This document shows, piece by piece, positions 8,835-17,378 of a stretch of 64,000 nt of DNA. Both the position numbers and the translations under genes were made by a program. The first letter of the stretch is position 1, and every line of letters begins with the position of its first letter. The notes beneath the pieces are model-generated. The model was not told the origin of the DNA and ran no database searches. It saw only the letters and a program-made list of their open reading frames with translations. The stretch is from contig NZ_JANKHG010000014.1 in NCBI RefSeq assembly GCF_024623725.1, positions 390,243-454,242 of the forward strand, written 5' to 3'. This DNA is from Limnobacter parvus. GTDB taxonomy: Bacteria > Pseudomonadota > Gammaproteobacteria > Burkholderiales > Burkholderiaceae_B.

Positions 8835-10163
8835 TCAGATCATTCCATTCAACACATCGAAGCTACGCTGCGTGGCTCCGCGGTGCCCGCGGGCATATGC
8901 AAAGGCGGCTTTTTTGGCTTGCTCACTGCTTTGAAACTCGGTCAAATAATATTCACATGCGGCCAACAAATGTTCAAACCGGCGTGCAGCCTGCGCAGCC
9001 AGTGCGTCGTCGGCAGCCTTCGCAAAATTAAACGTATTCGGCCCCATCCAGACTGGGCAACCATACGCACAAGCCTCAATCAAGTTTTGACCGCCAAATG
9101 GTAGCCACGAGCCACCCAGCAAGGCCAAATCAGCCACGCTGTAATAGGCTGGCATTTCACCCATTGAGTCGCCCAATACCAAACGCGCCTGGCTAAAACC
9201 CGCCCGGGCAATGTTGTTGCCAGCGTTGAAAGAGTCACTGCGGCGCACAGGCCGCGCCACTCCCAAGCGCGTTGCAGCACCCGCCATTAAATCAAACACC
9301 TCATCGAAACGCTGCGGGTGTCGGGGCACAATCCACACGCTGGCTTTGGGCATGCGCTTAAAAAATTGACAACGGTTCAAGGCGTCCAGCAACAAGACCT
9401 CCTCGCCTTCCCGGCTGCTGGCAAACAACACAATTTGTTCAGCCTGTGTGGCTTGGCGCCACGCTTTGCCAACCAGGACCAATTCCGTTTTCAAAGCCAC
9501 ATCGAACTTCAGATTGCCGCACACCGCGTCAGCTGACCGCCCCTGCTGGTGGAAAATATCGGCATCCGCTTGAGTTTGAGCAATCAATTTACGCAAACTT
9601 TGCAGTACAGGTCTGCTGATAAAACCCAACTGCGCCAAACGCTTGCCAGTGCGCGGTGAAACCCGTGCATTCAACAAAGCCGTGGAAATACCTGCAGCAC
9701 GTGCGCCCAACAACAGGTTGGGCCACAACTCGGTTTCAACAACCCACAAGGCCTGCGCTTGAACTTGCTTGAATGTGCGCGCCATTAAGTAAGGCAAATC
9801 GTAAGGCAGGTAAAAAAAACGAACATTGTTCAAGCCTGCATACAACTGCCTGCATGTGACCAACCCCGTGGGTGTAGTGCATGAAAACGCCCACTCGTGT
9901 TGCGGATACACCTTGGCCCAATGCTGCACCAAAGGTGACACAGCGTGCGCTTCACCCACAGACACCGCATGCACCCAGATGCGCTTTTGACCCGCAGTCA
10001 ATTCAGTGAATTCAGGCAAGCGGGCCAGAAAACGCTGCCCCCACCCCTGCCTGTATTCAGGCTGCCGAACGCCGCGCTTTAGCAAATACAAGGCCAGCAG
10101 CGGTTGAAGTAAAAAAAGGATCAGGCTGTAAAGCCACAAGAACAATCGACCAAACCCACTCAA
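8835..10163 (-). CDS. waaA: 3-deoxy-D-manno-octulosonic acid (Kdo) transferase
   Basis: GT30 enzyme that transfers Kdo to lipid IVA, starting the LPS core. 442 residues, slightly longer than E. coli WaaA. An N-terminal membrane anchor (about residues 5-28) is followed by WVHAVSVGEAHAVSPLV, FSCTTPTGLVT and VVETELWPNLL, then the nucleotide-sugar domain with VPRHPQRFDEV, LGDSMGEMPAYYSVADLALL and GGQNLIEACAYGCPVWMGP. It overlaps the waaC stop by four bases and is the downstream gene of a waaC-waaA pair. Confidence 0.96.
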   Translation of the reverse strand: MSGFGRLFLWLYSLILFLLQPLLALYLLKRGVRQPEYRQGWGQRFLARLPEFTELTAGQKRIWVHAVSVGEAHAVSPLVQHWAKVYPQHEWAFSCTTPTGLVTCRQLYAGLNNVRFFYLPYDLPYLMARTFKQVQAQALWVVETELWPNLLLGARAAGISTALLNARVSPRTGKRLAQLGFISRPVLQSLRKLIAQTQADADIFHQQGRSADAVCGNLKFDVALKTELVLVGKAWRQATQAEQIVLFASSREGEEVLLLDALNRCQFFKRMPKASVWIVPRHPQRFDEVFDLMAGAATRLGVARPVRRSDSFNAGNNIARAGFSQARLVLGDSMGEMPAYYSVADLALLGGSWLPFGGQNLIEACAYGCPVWMGPNTFNFAKAADDALAAQAARRFEHLLAACEYYLTEFQSSEQAKKAAFAYARGHRGATQRSFDVLNGMI

Positions 10164-11125
10164 AGTTTATTTCCCCGAAGCAAACGTGTTGCAGCCCCAA
10201 ACACTTCGCCCACTGCAGGTTCTTGCCCCACATCACCCAAACTGATGGCATGTGGATTGAACCTGGGTGCGAACCGCCAAGCTGGGGTCGCAAAAAATAA
10301 AGCGACCATGGGTAAGTAATGCGCTGCGGCCAAATGCGTTATACCGGTGTCCACACCAATTACCAATCCAGCTTTTTCCAAACGAATGCGCAATTCACCC
10401 AAAGTCATGCTGGGCAACACTTCAGCATGAGCAATACCCGCTGCAATTTTTTCCGCTTGAAGGCGCTCAGCCTCGCTGCCCCAAGGCAATTTAATGCAAT
10501 AGCCCAGATCAGAAAAACGGTGGGCCAGCTCACGCCATTTCACCAACGGCCATTTCTTCTCGTCGCGAGCAGTGGCATGCAGAAACCAGATTTCAGCGCC
10601 GCGCGCCGCAATAGGTGCAATTTTCTGGGGGCGAATGTCGTAAAAAACCGGCTTGCCTTGCAAGCGATAACCCAGCAAACCTGCTGCCAACTCACGAAGC
10701 CGTTCAACTGCATGGGCTTGTGGGTCCCAACCTGCGCGCTTTGAGTAAAACAAACAGGCCAGGCTTTCCTTGGCGTATGAAAAACCGGGCCCCATGCGTG
10801 TGCCCCTGGCTGCACAGGCCAACAACGCGCTTTTCAACAAACCTTGAAGGTCGATGATTGCATCGTATTCTCGGTCTGCAAGCTGCGCTTTTAGTTGCTT
10901 CCATTGCTGCCAGGTGTAGCGAATGCCCTGCTTGCGCCATTTGCGCAAGTTCACAGGCACCACCTCATGCACATGGCGGCAGCCTTTGACCAAATCGGCA
11001 AAGGGCTCCTCGACCATCCAGTCGATCTGAACAGCAGGGTCTTGGATGTGAATGTCATTCAAAACCGGCAAGGCGTGAATGACATCTCCCATCGATGTGG
11101 TCTTAACAATTAAGATACGCTTCAT
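10160..11125 (-). CDS. waaC: ADP-heptose:Kdo LPS heptosyltransferase I
   Basis: GT9 enzyme adding the first L,D-heptose to Kdo2-lipid A. 321 residues, normal length. It starts KRILIVKTTSMGDVIHALPV, the characteristic WaaC N-terminus, with DAIIDLQGLLKSALLA in the first domain and GLVIGVDTGITHLAAAHYLP in the second. The gene is divergent from the core glycosyltransferase at 11212 and overlaps waaA by four bases, so the pair is probably one transcript. Confidence 0.95.
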   Translation of the reverse strand: MKRILIVKTTSMGDVIHALPVLNDIHIQDPAVQIDWMVEEPFADLVKGCRHVHEVVPVNLRKWRKQGIRYTWQQWKQLKAQLADREYDAIIDLQGLLKSALLACAARGTRMGPGFSYAKESLACLFYSKRAGWDPQAHAVERLRELAAGLLGYRLQGKPVFYDIRPQKIAPIAARGAEIWFLHATARDEKKWPLVKWRELAHRFSDLGYCIKLPWGSEAERLQAEKIAAGIAHAEVLPSMTLGELRIRLEKAGLVIGVDTGITHLAAAHYLPMVALFFATPAWRFAPRFNPHAISLGDVGQEPAVGEVFGAATRLLRGNKL

Positions 11126-11211
11126 CTAGCGCTTGGGTTGATCGCAACCGAATCATTGTAAGCGGCAAGCGAGCAGCCATTTTGAATCGGCTCAGCCAAG
11201 GAACGATAAAT

Positions 11212-12015
11212 TTGAACACACAGCCCAACAACACCATCGCCTTGTCTGCCGTGTTGATCACCTTGAATGCTGGCAAGCAATTGGCAGCCGCACTGGAAAG
11301 CCTTAAATTTTGTGACGACATCGTCGTGATAGATTCCAACAGCGACGACAACACCGCTGAAATTGCGCAGCAATATGGCGCGCGCATACTGCAGCAAAGT
11401 TGGCTGGGCTTTGGCCCCCAAAAACAATTCGCCGTGGCGCAGGCCAGGCACGACTGGGTGCTTTGCCTGGACGCAGACGAGCGCATTACTCCACAGTTGG
11501 AAACCAGCATTCGCGCCATGGTGCAACAGGCCCAGCAAGGCTTGTTGCCAACAGAGGTGGCTGGATTCGACATGCCGCGTTGCAATTATTTCCTGGGCCG
11601 CTACTTGCGACACGGTGAAGGTTACCCCGACTATTCCCGCCGGCTGTTTAACCGCATGAAAGCCAATTGGAGCGACGATGCCGTTCACGAAAAAGTGGAA
11701 AGCTGTATGACTGGTGTGCGATTCGAAAAACTGCAGGGTGACTTGCTGCATGAATCAGCTGAAAGTCTTGAAAGCTATTTGCTGAAACAGAACCGTTACA
11801 CAAGTATTCAAGCGCGGGCCCTTGCAGAGCGCGGAAAATGGCCCGGTGTGGGCAAGCTGGTGTTGTCGCCGGTGGTTCGGTTCATCAAGTTTTATGTGGT
11901 TCGCAAAGGATTTCTGGACGGATGGCCGGGGCTGGTGCACATTGCGATTGGGTGCTTCAACAGCTTTATTAAGTATGCGAAAACCCGGGAATTGATGCAG
12001 CAAAAGCGCGAGTGA
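11212..12015 (+). CDS. Family 2 glycosyltransferase, WaaE/KdtX-like LPS core enzyme
   Basis: About 267 residues. The N-terminus ALSAVLITLNAGKQLAAALE, DDIVVIDSNSDDNTAEIA and WVLCLDADERITP (metal/nucleotide DxD-type site) mark a GT-A family 2 enzyme of the WaaE/LgtF kind, which adds glucose to heptose I. The chosen TTG at 11212 has AAGGAA eight bases upstream; a TTG at 11182 has none. The C-terminus holds an amphipathic and hydrophobic patch (KFYVVRKGFLDGWPGLVHIA) suited to membrane association. Divergent from waaC, consistent with an LPS-core role. Confidence 0.87.
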   Translation: MNTQPNNTIALSAVLITLNAGKQLAAALESLKFCDDIVVIDSNSDDNTAEIAQQYGARILQQSWLGFGPQKQFAVAQARHDWVLCLDADERITPQLETSIRAMVQQAQQGLLPTEVAGFDMPRCNYFLGRYLRHGEGYPDYSRRLFNRMKANWSDDAVHEKVESCMTGVRFEKLQGDLLHESAESLESYLLKQNRYTSIQARALAERGKWPGVGKLVLSPVVRFIKFYVVRKGFLDGWPGLVHIAIGCFNSFIKYAKTRELMQQKRE

Positions 12016-12046
12016 TAATGAGCGCGCGCCATGGGTGGATACTAAA

Positions 12047-12246
12047 CCCTCGATCTGAGACAAGCCCCGTTTGCTTAAAGGCCCAAAGGAAAAAGGTCGC
12101 CCTTTGCTTTGGGAACCGGAGGACCAACTCGCGCTGCGCGCTCAAACAGGTCCATCCGGGGGCCCTCGGCCCATCCCAAAGCAGCGAGTCGACGTAGTCA
12201 GTGGGCCTTTTTGAATCGCAAACTGCGGCTTGTCTCAGATCGAGGG
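12047..12246 (+). ncRNA. ssrS: Candidate 6S RNA (ssrS)
   Basis: A 200-nt element closed by a perfect 20-bp inverted repeat (12047-12066 with 12227-12246). Further nested stems are GTTTGC/GCAAAC (12069-12074/12218-12223), AAAGGCCCA/TGGGCCTTT (12077-12085/12202-12210) and TGCTTTGGGA/TCCCAAAGCA (12105-12114/12174-12183), with an apical arm from CCGGAGGACC to GGTCCATCCGG. Between the third and fourth stems lie about 19 and 18 unpaired bases, like the 6S central bubble that imitates an open promoter and traps sigma70 RNA polymerase. GGTCCATCCGG resembles E. coli 6S GGTCCGTCCGA, and CTGCGGC followed by GTCTC resembles its 3' end. A GATACT at 12038-12043 may be its -10. Identification rests on fold and motif recall. 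Confidence 0.62.
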
Positions 12247-12305
12247 CTCTGCACCAAGCTAGTCCCGCACCGAAGAATCGGAAGAATTTCTACCCCGCTA
12301 AGTTT

Positions 12306-12446
12306 GCCCAACAGTCACGACTCGCCCGCCGTTTCCCCATCTGGAATGGATTAGACGCGAAGCGGCTCCGCAAGGCGCCATTGCGCTTGCGGCATCCATT
12401 CCACGTGGGACAAGAAACGGCCACAGCGACGCACATCACTTTGGGC
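12306..12446. other. Second structured non-coding element, unidentified
   Basis: Downstream of the 6S candidate is a long interrupted hairpin: GCCCAA/TTGGGC (12306-12311/12441-12446), GCCGTTTC/GAAACGGC (12328-12335/12414-12421), CCCA/TGGG (12336-12339/12406-12409), TGGAATGGAT/ATCCATTCCA (12342-12351/12394-12403) and an inner CCGCAAG/CTTGCGG stem. It could be a small RNA on either strand, part of the 3' untranslated region of gltL, or a palindromic repeat element. The rest of 12247-12556 shows no convincing reading frame; short open frames here have no ribosome site or recognisable protein. Confidence 0.45.
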
Positions 12447-12556
12447 GAGGCGGTTGGGCGAGGTTGGCGGGGTGGGGATTCTTTGCTCTATTTGTTTAGA
12501 GACTTGCACAATAAGATGCTACCGGAGCAATCGCCCCGGCAGCACAGAACACCGGA

Positions 12557-13285
12557 TCAGTGACCCAGAATTTTTGACAAGAACAACTGCGCACGTTCTG
12601 AACGTGGCGTGCCAAAGAAGTCTTCCTTGGTGCAGTCTTCAACAATATTGCCTTGGTCCATGAAAATAACCCGGTCAGCCACCTTGCGAGCAAAACCCAT
12701 TTCATGCGTTACGCACATCATGGTCATGCCTTCCTGGGCCAATTCAACCATCACGTCCAACACCTCGTTCACCATTTCTGGATCCAGTGCGGATGTAGGC
12801 TCATCGAAGAGCATGCAAATCGGATCCATCGACAAGGCGCGCGCAATGGCCACGCGCTGTTGCTGACCACCCGACAACTGGCCCGGGTACTTTGCGGCTT
12901 GCGCCTTCAAGCCCACACGGTCAAGCAGCCCCAATCCTTTGACTGTCGCCTCCTCTTTAGAGCGGCCCAACACTTTGATTTGCGCCAGGGTCAGGTTCTC
13001 GGTAATCGTGAGGTGCGGAAACAGCTCAAAGTTCTGAAATACCATGCCCACGCGGGAACGCAGCTTGGGCAAATCAGTGCCTTTAGCGCCTACAGAAATG
13101 CCGTCCACCATGATGGTGCCTTCCTGAAAAGGCTCCAGCATATTCACGGTTTTAATCAGTGTTGATTTGCCTGAACCTGAAGGACCACAGACCACCACCA
13201 CCTCGCCTTTTTTGACCGAGGTTGTGCAATCGGTGAGCACTTTGAAACTGCCGTACCACTTACTTACTTTATTAATTTCAATCAC
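12557..13285 (-). CDS. gltL: Glutamate/aspartate ABC transporter ATP-binding protein
   Basis: 242-residue polar amino acid transporter ATPase. Walker [11 protein letters not shown]-loop region [12 protein letters not shown], signature LSGGQQQR, Walker [15 protein letters not shown] and the switch His in VTHEMGFA are all intact. It is last in a four-gene run gltI-J-K-L on the minus strand, 12 bases after gltK. The neighbouring aspartase suggests the imported substrate is aspartate and/or glutamate. The name follows gene order and family, not measured specificity. Confidence 0.93.
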   Translation of the reverse strand: MIEINKVSKWYGSFKVLTDCTTSVKKGEVVVVCGPSGSGKSTLIKTVNMLEPFQEGTIMVDGISVGAKGTDLPKLRSRVGMVFQNFELFPHLTITENLTLAQIKVLGRSKEEATVKGLGLLDRVGLKAQAAKYPGQLSGGQQQRVAIARALSMDPICMLFDEPTSALDPEMVNEVLDVMVELAQEGMTMMCVTHEMGFARKVADRVIFMDQGNIVEDCTKEDFFGTPRSERAQLFLSKILGH

Positions 13286-13297
13286 AGTGCTCTCCTG

Positions 13298-13984
13298 CTA
13301 TCGAATGATTTGAGTTTTCTTCTGGAGCGCCTTGACCAGCATCGACATGCTGAAACAGATCGCCAGATAAACCAGGGCCACAAAGGTGTACATCTCGACC
13401 AGAGAACTGTCACGCTGCGCAATTTTGGATGCGGCGCCCAGGAAGTCGGTCACCGACAACACGTACACCAGCGAAGTGTCTTGGAACAAAATGATGGTTT
13501 GGGTCAACAACACTGGCAACATATTGCGGAATGCCTGCGGCAACACAATTTTCGCCATGGTCAGTCGATAGTTCAGCCCCAAAGCCTGCGCTGCGGCCAC
13601 TTGGCCACGAGGAATACTTTGAATACCCGCCCGCATGATTTCACAGAAAAATGCTGCTTCAAACATGATGAAGGTAATGTAGGCCGAACGGTCTGGCCCA
13701 ATCTGGGGCGGCCTTTCGTAGCCCATCACAGATTGCAAAACAATCGGAACCAGAAAGTAAAACCAGAAAATCACCAGAATCAAGGGGATCGACCGCATCA
13801 GGTTCACATAACCAGCTGCAATCATCGCGAGAGGCTTGATGCTCGACAAGCGGGCCAAGGCCAGCAAAGTGCCGAAGAAAATACCGCCCAAACAAGCAAC
13901 AACCGTCAGTTGAACGGTGTAACCAAGACCCTGCATCAAATAGGGCAAGGAGTCGGCAATTGCACTGAAGTCAAAGTCGTTCAT
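13298..13984 (-). CDS. gltK: Glutamate/aspartate ABC transporter permease
   Basis: 228-residue inner-membrane permease of the His/Glu/Gln/Arg opine family, with about five membrane segments and the conserved cytoplasmic EAA-type loop near EIMRAGIQSIPRGQVAAAQA, where it meets the ATPase. Its ATG overlaps the gltJ stop by one base (TAATG), so the two permease subunits are translationally coupled and probably form a heterodimer. Confidence 0.93.
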   Translation of the reverse strand: MNDFDFSAIADSLPYLMQGLGYTVQLTVVACLGGIFFGTLLALARLSSIKPLAMIAAGYVNLMRSIPLILVIFWFYFLVPIVLQSVMGYERPPQIGPDRSAYITFIMFEAAFFCEIMRAGIQSIPRGQVAAAQALGLNYRLTMAKIVLPQAFRNMLPVLLTQTIILFQDTSLVYVLSVTDFLGAASKIAQRDSSLVEMYTFVALVYLAICFSMSMLVKALQKKTQIIR

Positions 13985-14724
13985 TATTTACCCCCCGAAA
14001 TATAACCGGGTACTGCGGTGCGTCGCTCAATCAAGGCCATCACCCTGTTCACAGTCATGGCCACAATCACATACAGCACGGTGGCAGCAATGTAAGCCTC
14101 AAAAAAGGCAAAGGTGACTTCGCCCATTTCACGGGTGCGGAATGTTAACTCGGTCAAACCGATGGTCAGGGCCACAGAGGTGTTCTTGATCAGGTTCATT
14201 GCTTCCGAGGTCATCGGTGGAATGATGATTCGATACGCCATGGGCAGCAGCACAAACCTGTAGGTTTGGGTTTCATTCAAACCCAAGGCATACCCTGCTG
14301 CACGCTGACCGCGAGACAAAGACAACACGCCCGACTTCACCTGTTCTGCAACACGTGACGCGGTGAACAATCCCAGACACACCACAGAAGCCAGAAACTG
14401 AACAAACGTAGGATCCTGCTCAATCGACCATTCTTTCAATGCGGGGATAAATTCTGGCACAACAAAATACCAGATAAAAAACTGAACAATCAGCGGGATG
14501 TTGCGAAACAGTTCCACATACGCATTGCCCAAGAAGGCCAATGGTTTGTTGGATGCAGTGCGCAAGACACCCATTAAAGAACCCACAGTGAAGGCGATTA
14601 CGCCCGCAACTGCAGCAGTGGCCAGGGTCCACAGCAGGCCGGAAATCAGCATTTCCCACCACACCAAGGTTTCACCTTCCACGATCGGCTGAAAAAACAA
14701 CAGCCAATTCAGGTCGCTATTCAT
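13984..14724 (-). CDS. gltJ: Glutamate/aspartate ABC transporter permease
   Basis: 246-residue permease from the ATG at 14724, chosen because the upstream in-frame ATG has no ribosome site and falls in the gltI-gltJ spacer. It has several hydrophobic segments, VELFRNIPLIVQFF, and the coupling loop AEQVKSGVLSLSRGQRAAGY. Paralogue and partner of gltK. Its level relative to gltI is probably reduced by the hairpin in the spacer upstream. Confidence 0.92.
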   Translation of the reverse strand: MNSDLNWLLFFQPIVEGETLVWWEMLISGLLWTLATAAVAGVIAFTVGSLMGVLRTASNKPLAFLGNAYVELFRNIPLIVQFFIWYFVVPEFIPALKEWSIEQDPTFVQFLASVVCLGLFTASRVAEQVKSGVLSLSRGQRAAGYALGLNETQTYRFVLLPMAYRIIIPPMTSEAMNLIKNTSVALTIGLTELTFRTREMGEVTFAFFEAYIAATVLYVIVAMTVNRVMALIERRTAVPGYISGGK

Positions 14725-14768
14725 TTTTGGACACTCCCGAGTCAATATTCTCGGCCAATACAAGGAAA

Positions 14769-14803
14769 AGGCCGGCTTACGTCAATTAACGCTTCGCCGG
14801 CCT
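14769..14803 (-). terminator. Attenuator hairpin between gltI and gltJ
   Basis: AGGCCGGC (14769-14776) pairs perfectly with GCCGGCCT (14796-14803), and on the minus strand the stem is followed by a short TTTT run. It lies inside the operon, after the binding-protein gene, a usual place for partial termination that makes the binding protein more abundant than the permease. Confidence 0.6.
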
Positions 14804-14821
14804 GAGACTGACTAAGACGTT

Positions 14822-15721
14822 TTACTTAACGCCCTTGTCGTTTGGATTCGCAAATGCTTCCTTCAACAGCGGAGACATTGGGAAATTCAGGTTCACGTTC
14901 TTGGGAGGAATGTTGCTCATGAACCACTTGGTGTAAAGCTTCTCGGCTTCACCTGACTTGATCATCGCATTCACAGACTCATCCAGCAAAGCTTTGAACT
15001 GGGGATCGTCTTTGCGCAGCATGATGCCATAAGGTTCTGTACGCAGAATTTCGGGCAGGAACATGTACTCATCAGGATTTTTGCTTTGCGCGACCAAACC
15101 AGCGATCAGAATGTCGTCCATCACAAACGCTTTGGCACGGTCGTTGGCAACCAGCAAGAAACTTTCAGCGTGGTCTTTGCCGTAGATTTCCTTGAAGTTG
15201 ATGTTCGTGCCTTTTTCGTTCTGCTTGATCAACTGAACAGAGGTAGTGCCTGAAGTTGTCGCGATGGGCTGACCATCCAAATCGGCCAGTGTCTTGATGC
15301 CGCTGTCTTTCTTCACGACAACTTTTACGCTGGTGATGAAAGTGCTGTTGGCGAATGAAACCTGTTCCTGACGTGCAACGGAGTTAGTTGTTGAACCACA
15401 CTCCATATCAATCGTGCCGTTTTGCAACAATGGAATGCGGTTGGCGGAAGTGACTGGCTGTAGCTCAACTTTCAAATTGGGCATTTTCAATTTGGTTTTA
15501 ACTGATTCCACAATCTTGTTACACATGTCCATGTGGTAACCGATTGGCTTCTGGTTGTTGTCCAGGTATGAAAATGGAACAGATGACTCACGGAAACCAA
15601 CAACAATTGTCTTGGTGTCGGAGATTTTCTTCAAAGTGCCCGTGAGATCTTGGGCAACTGCGGGCTGTACAGCGGCTACACTGGCCACGGCCAACGCTGC
15701 TGCGAATAAATTCCTTTTCAT
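14822..15721 (-). CDS. gltI: Glutamate/aspartate ABC transporter periplasmic binding protein
   Basis: 299 residues from the ATG at 15721, which has GGAGC in front. A Sec signal peptide (MKRNLFAAALAVASVAAVQP, cleavage after AVAQ) precedes a type-3 amino acid binding fold: TIVVGFRESSVPFSYLD, CGSTTNSVARQEQVSFANST and AYGIM-like hinge segments as in GltI/DEBP. It is the first transporter gene, 76 bases after aspA, so aspartate uptake and deamination are probably co-expressed. Confidence 0.93.
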   Translation of the reverse strand: MKRNLFAAALAVASVAAVQPAVAQDLTGTLKKISDTKTIVVGFRESSVPFSYLDNNQKPIGYHMDMCNKIVESVKTKLKMPNLKVELQPVTSANRIPLLQNGTIDMECGSTTNSVARQEQVSFANSTFITSVKVVVKKDSGIKTLADLDGQPIATTSGTTSVQLIKQNEKGTNINFKEIYGKDHAESFLLVANDRAKAFVMDDILIAGLVAQSKNPDEYMFLPEILRTEPYGIMLRKDDPQFKALLDESVNAMIKSGEAEKLYTKWFMSNIPPKNVNLNFPMSPLLKEAFANPNDKGVK

Positions 15722-15797
15722 TTTTGCTCCTTGAATGAAAAAATTAAGCACAAATTGTGCGTACACCCTCCGAAACGCTGAACCAAGCGAAGCGGCA

Positions 15798-17216
15798 TTA
15801 AAGTTTTATTCTCCGGGGTCGGGTGAGAACCTCGGGCCTGAGAATTTCGTTCAACTGCTGCTCTGACAGTAAGCCTTTTTCGAGAACCAGATCAGAAACT
15901 TTTCGACCGGTTTTCAGTGCAGTTTTCGCGATCTCAGATGCTTGATCATAGCCTATGTAAGGGTTGAGTGAGGTGGCCAAACTGGCTGATTCCTCGACCC
16001 TTTGACGCAAAAGTGACTCATTTGCGGTAATCCCTAATACGCAATTCTTGGTCAAAGTTTTGCAGGCTGCTGTTAAGTGGTAAATACTTTTGAAAAGGCT
16101 CCATGCAATGATGGGTTCAAACGCATTTAATTGTAGTTGGCCGGCTTCGGCGGCCATCGTCACCGTGACATCATTGCCGATCACTTCAAATGCAACCTGG
16201 TTGACCACTTCTGGAATAACCGGATTTACCTTGCCCGGCATGATGGATGAACCTGCAGCGCGCGGCGGCAGATTAATTTCATTCAGACCAGCCTGTGGGC
16301 CAGAAGACAACAAGCGCAGGTCATTGCACATTTTTGATAATTTCACCGCAACGCGCTTGAGCACGCCGGAAAGCTGAACGAATGAGCCTGTATCCTGAGT
16401 GGCCTCGATTAAATCGGCTGCTGTAACCAAGCCCAACTGCGTAATTTCTTCCAGATAATGGCGGGCGCGCGCCGCGTATTCAGGGTCGGTGTTGATACCG
16501 GTGCCAATCGCAGTGGCACCGAGGTTAATTTCGGAAATCAGGCTGGTGGCTTCGCGCAAGCGCGCCATGTCCTCGCCGATCATGACTGAGAAAGTTGCGA
16601 ACTCCTGGCCCAAGGTCATGGGTACAGCGTCTTGCAATTGCGTGCGCCCAATCTTCAGGATTTTCCTGAACTCAAAAGCCTTTTCGCCAAAAGCTTCTTT
16701 CAATTCTTCCATGGCCACCAGCAAGCCGGTGATCGCATTGATCAAACCGATTTTCACTGCTGTGGGGTAAACATCGTTGGTGCTTTGCGATGCATTCACA
16801 TGCTCAATGGGGTGCACCACTTTGTAATCGCCTTTTTTACCACCCAGGATTTCGATGGCGCGATTGGCAATGACTTCATTGGCATTCATGTTCGTGGATG
16901 TACCCGCACCGCCTTGAATCACATCAACCACGAATTGATCATGAAGTTTACCCGTGCGGATTTCTTTGCAAGCTTGGGTAATGGCTTTGGCGACATCAAG
17001 CGGAATGGTGTCAAGATCGGCATTCGCTTTAGTAGCCGCCCACTTGACCGCAGCCAGGGCATTAATCAATTCGGGGGCATTGTGCAGCGGGAAACCGGTG
17101 ATTTGGTAGTTGTCTAGCGCGCGGCTGGTATGGACCCCCCAATAAGCCTCGACGGGAATCTTCTTTTCACCCAGAAGGTCTTTTTCCACGCGATGCTCTG
17201 AGTGCTGCTTAACCAT
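15798..17216 (-). CDS. aspA: Aspartate ammonia-lyase (aspartase)
   Basis: Converts L-aspartate to fumarate and ammonia. 472 residues, typical of AspA. The fumarase/aspartase signature GSSIMPGKVNPVIPEVVNQV is present, along with HPIEHVNASQSTNDVYPTAV and GRTQLQDAVPMTLGQEF. AspA and class II fumarase share these motifs; the N-terminus EKDLLGEKKIPVEAYWGVHT favours aspartase. AGGGGAT precedes the ATG. Its position directly before gltIJKL makes a compact aspartate utilisation locus. Confidence 0.94.
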   Translation of the reverse strand: MVKQHSEHRVEKDLLGEKKIPVEAYWGVHTSRALDNYQITGFPLHNAPELINALAAVKWAATKANADLDTIPLDVAKAITQACKEIRTGKLHDQFVVDVIQGGAGTSTNMNANEVIANRAIEILGGKKGDYKVVHPIEHVNASQSTNDVYPTAVKIGLINAITGLLVAMEELKEAFGEKAFEFRKILKIGRTQLQDAVPMTLGQEFATFSVMIGEDMARLREATSLISEINLGATAIGTGINTDPEYAARARHYLEEITQLGLVTAADLIEATQDTGSFVQLSGVLKRVAVKLSKMCNDLRLLSSGPQAGLNEINLPPRAAGSSIMPGKVNPVIPEVVNQVAFEVIGNDVTVTMAAEAGQLQLNAFEPIIAWSLFKSIYHLTAACKTLTKNCVLGITANESLLRQRVEESASLATSLNPYIGYDQASEIAKTALKTGRKVSDLVLEKGLLSEQQLNEILRPEVLTRPRRIKL

Positions 17217-17378
17217 GCCATCCCCTGACTAATTTTGAATGAAGGCCATGCTAAATCGTTAGTGACTGGCGTTCCAATACTTAATCAGCATTAAACCATG
17301 CAAATCGCGCATATCCAAACAAACCCTAATAAGGGTTATCCACACGGGTGAAAGGGGTTCACCCCTCCTTGGATGATT

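Noticed and set aside
12047-12246. RNase P RNA, tmRNA or 4.5S RNA as the identity of the structured element
   Set aside because: The conserved RNase P blocks, the tmRNA tag and the SRP GGAAGG-type tetraloop region are not present; the bubble-and-arm layout suits 6S better.
12109-12663. Short plus-strand open frames in the non-coding stretch and the end of gltL
   Set aside because: No ribosome sites, no recognisable protein, and they run through the perfect inverted repeats of the candidate 6S RNA.
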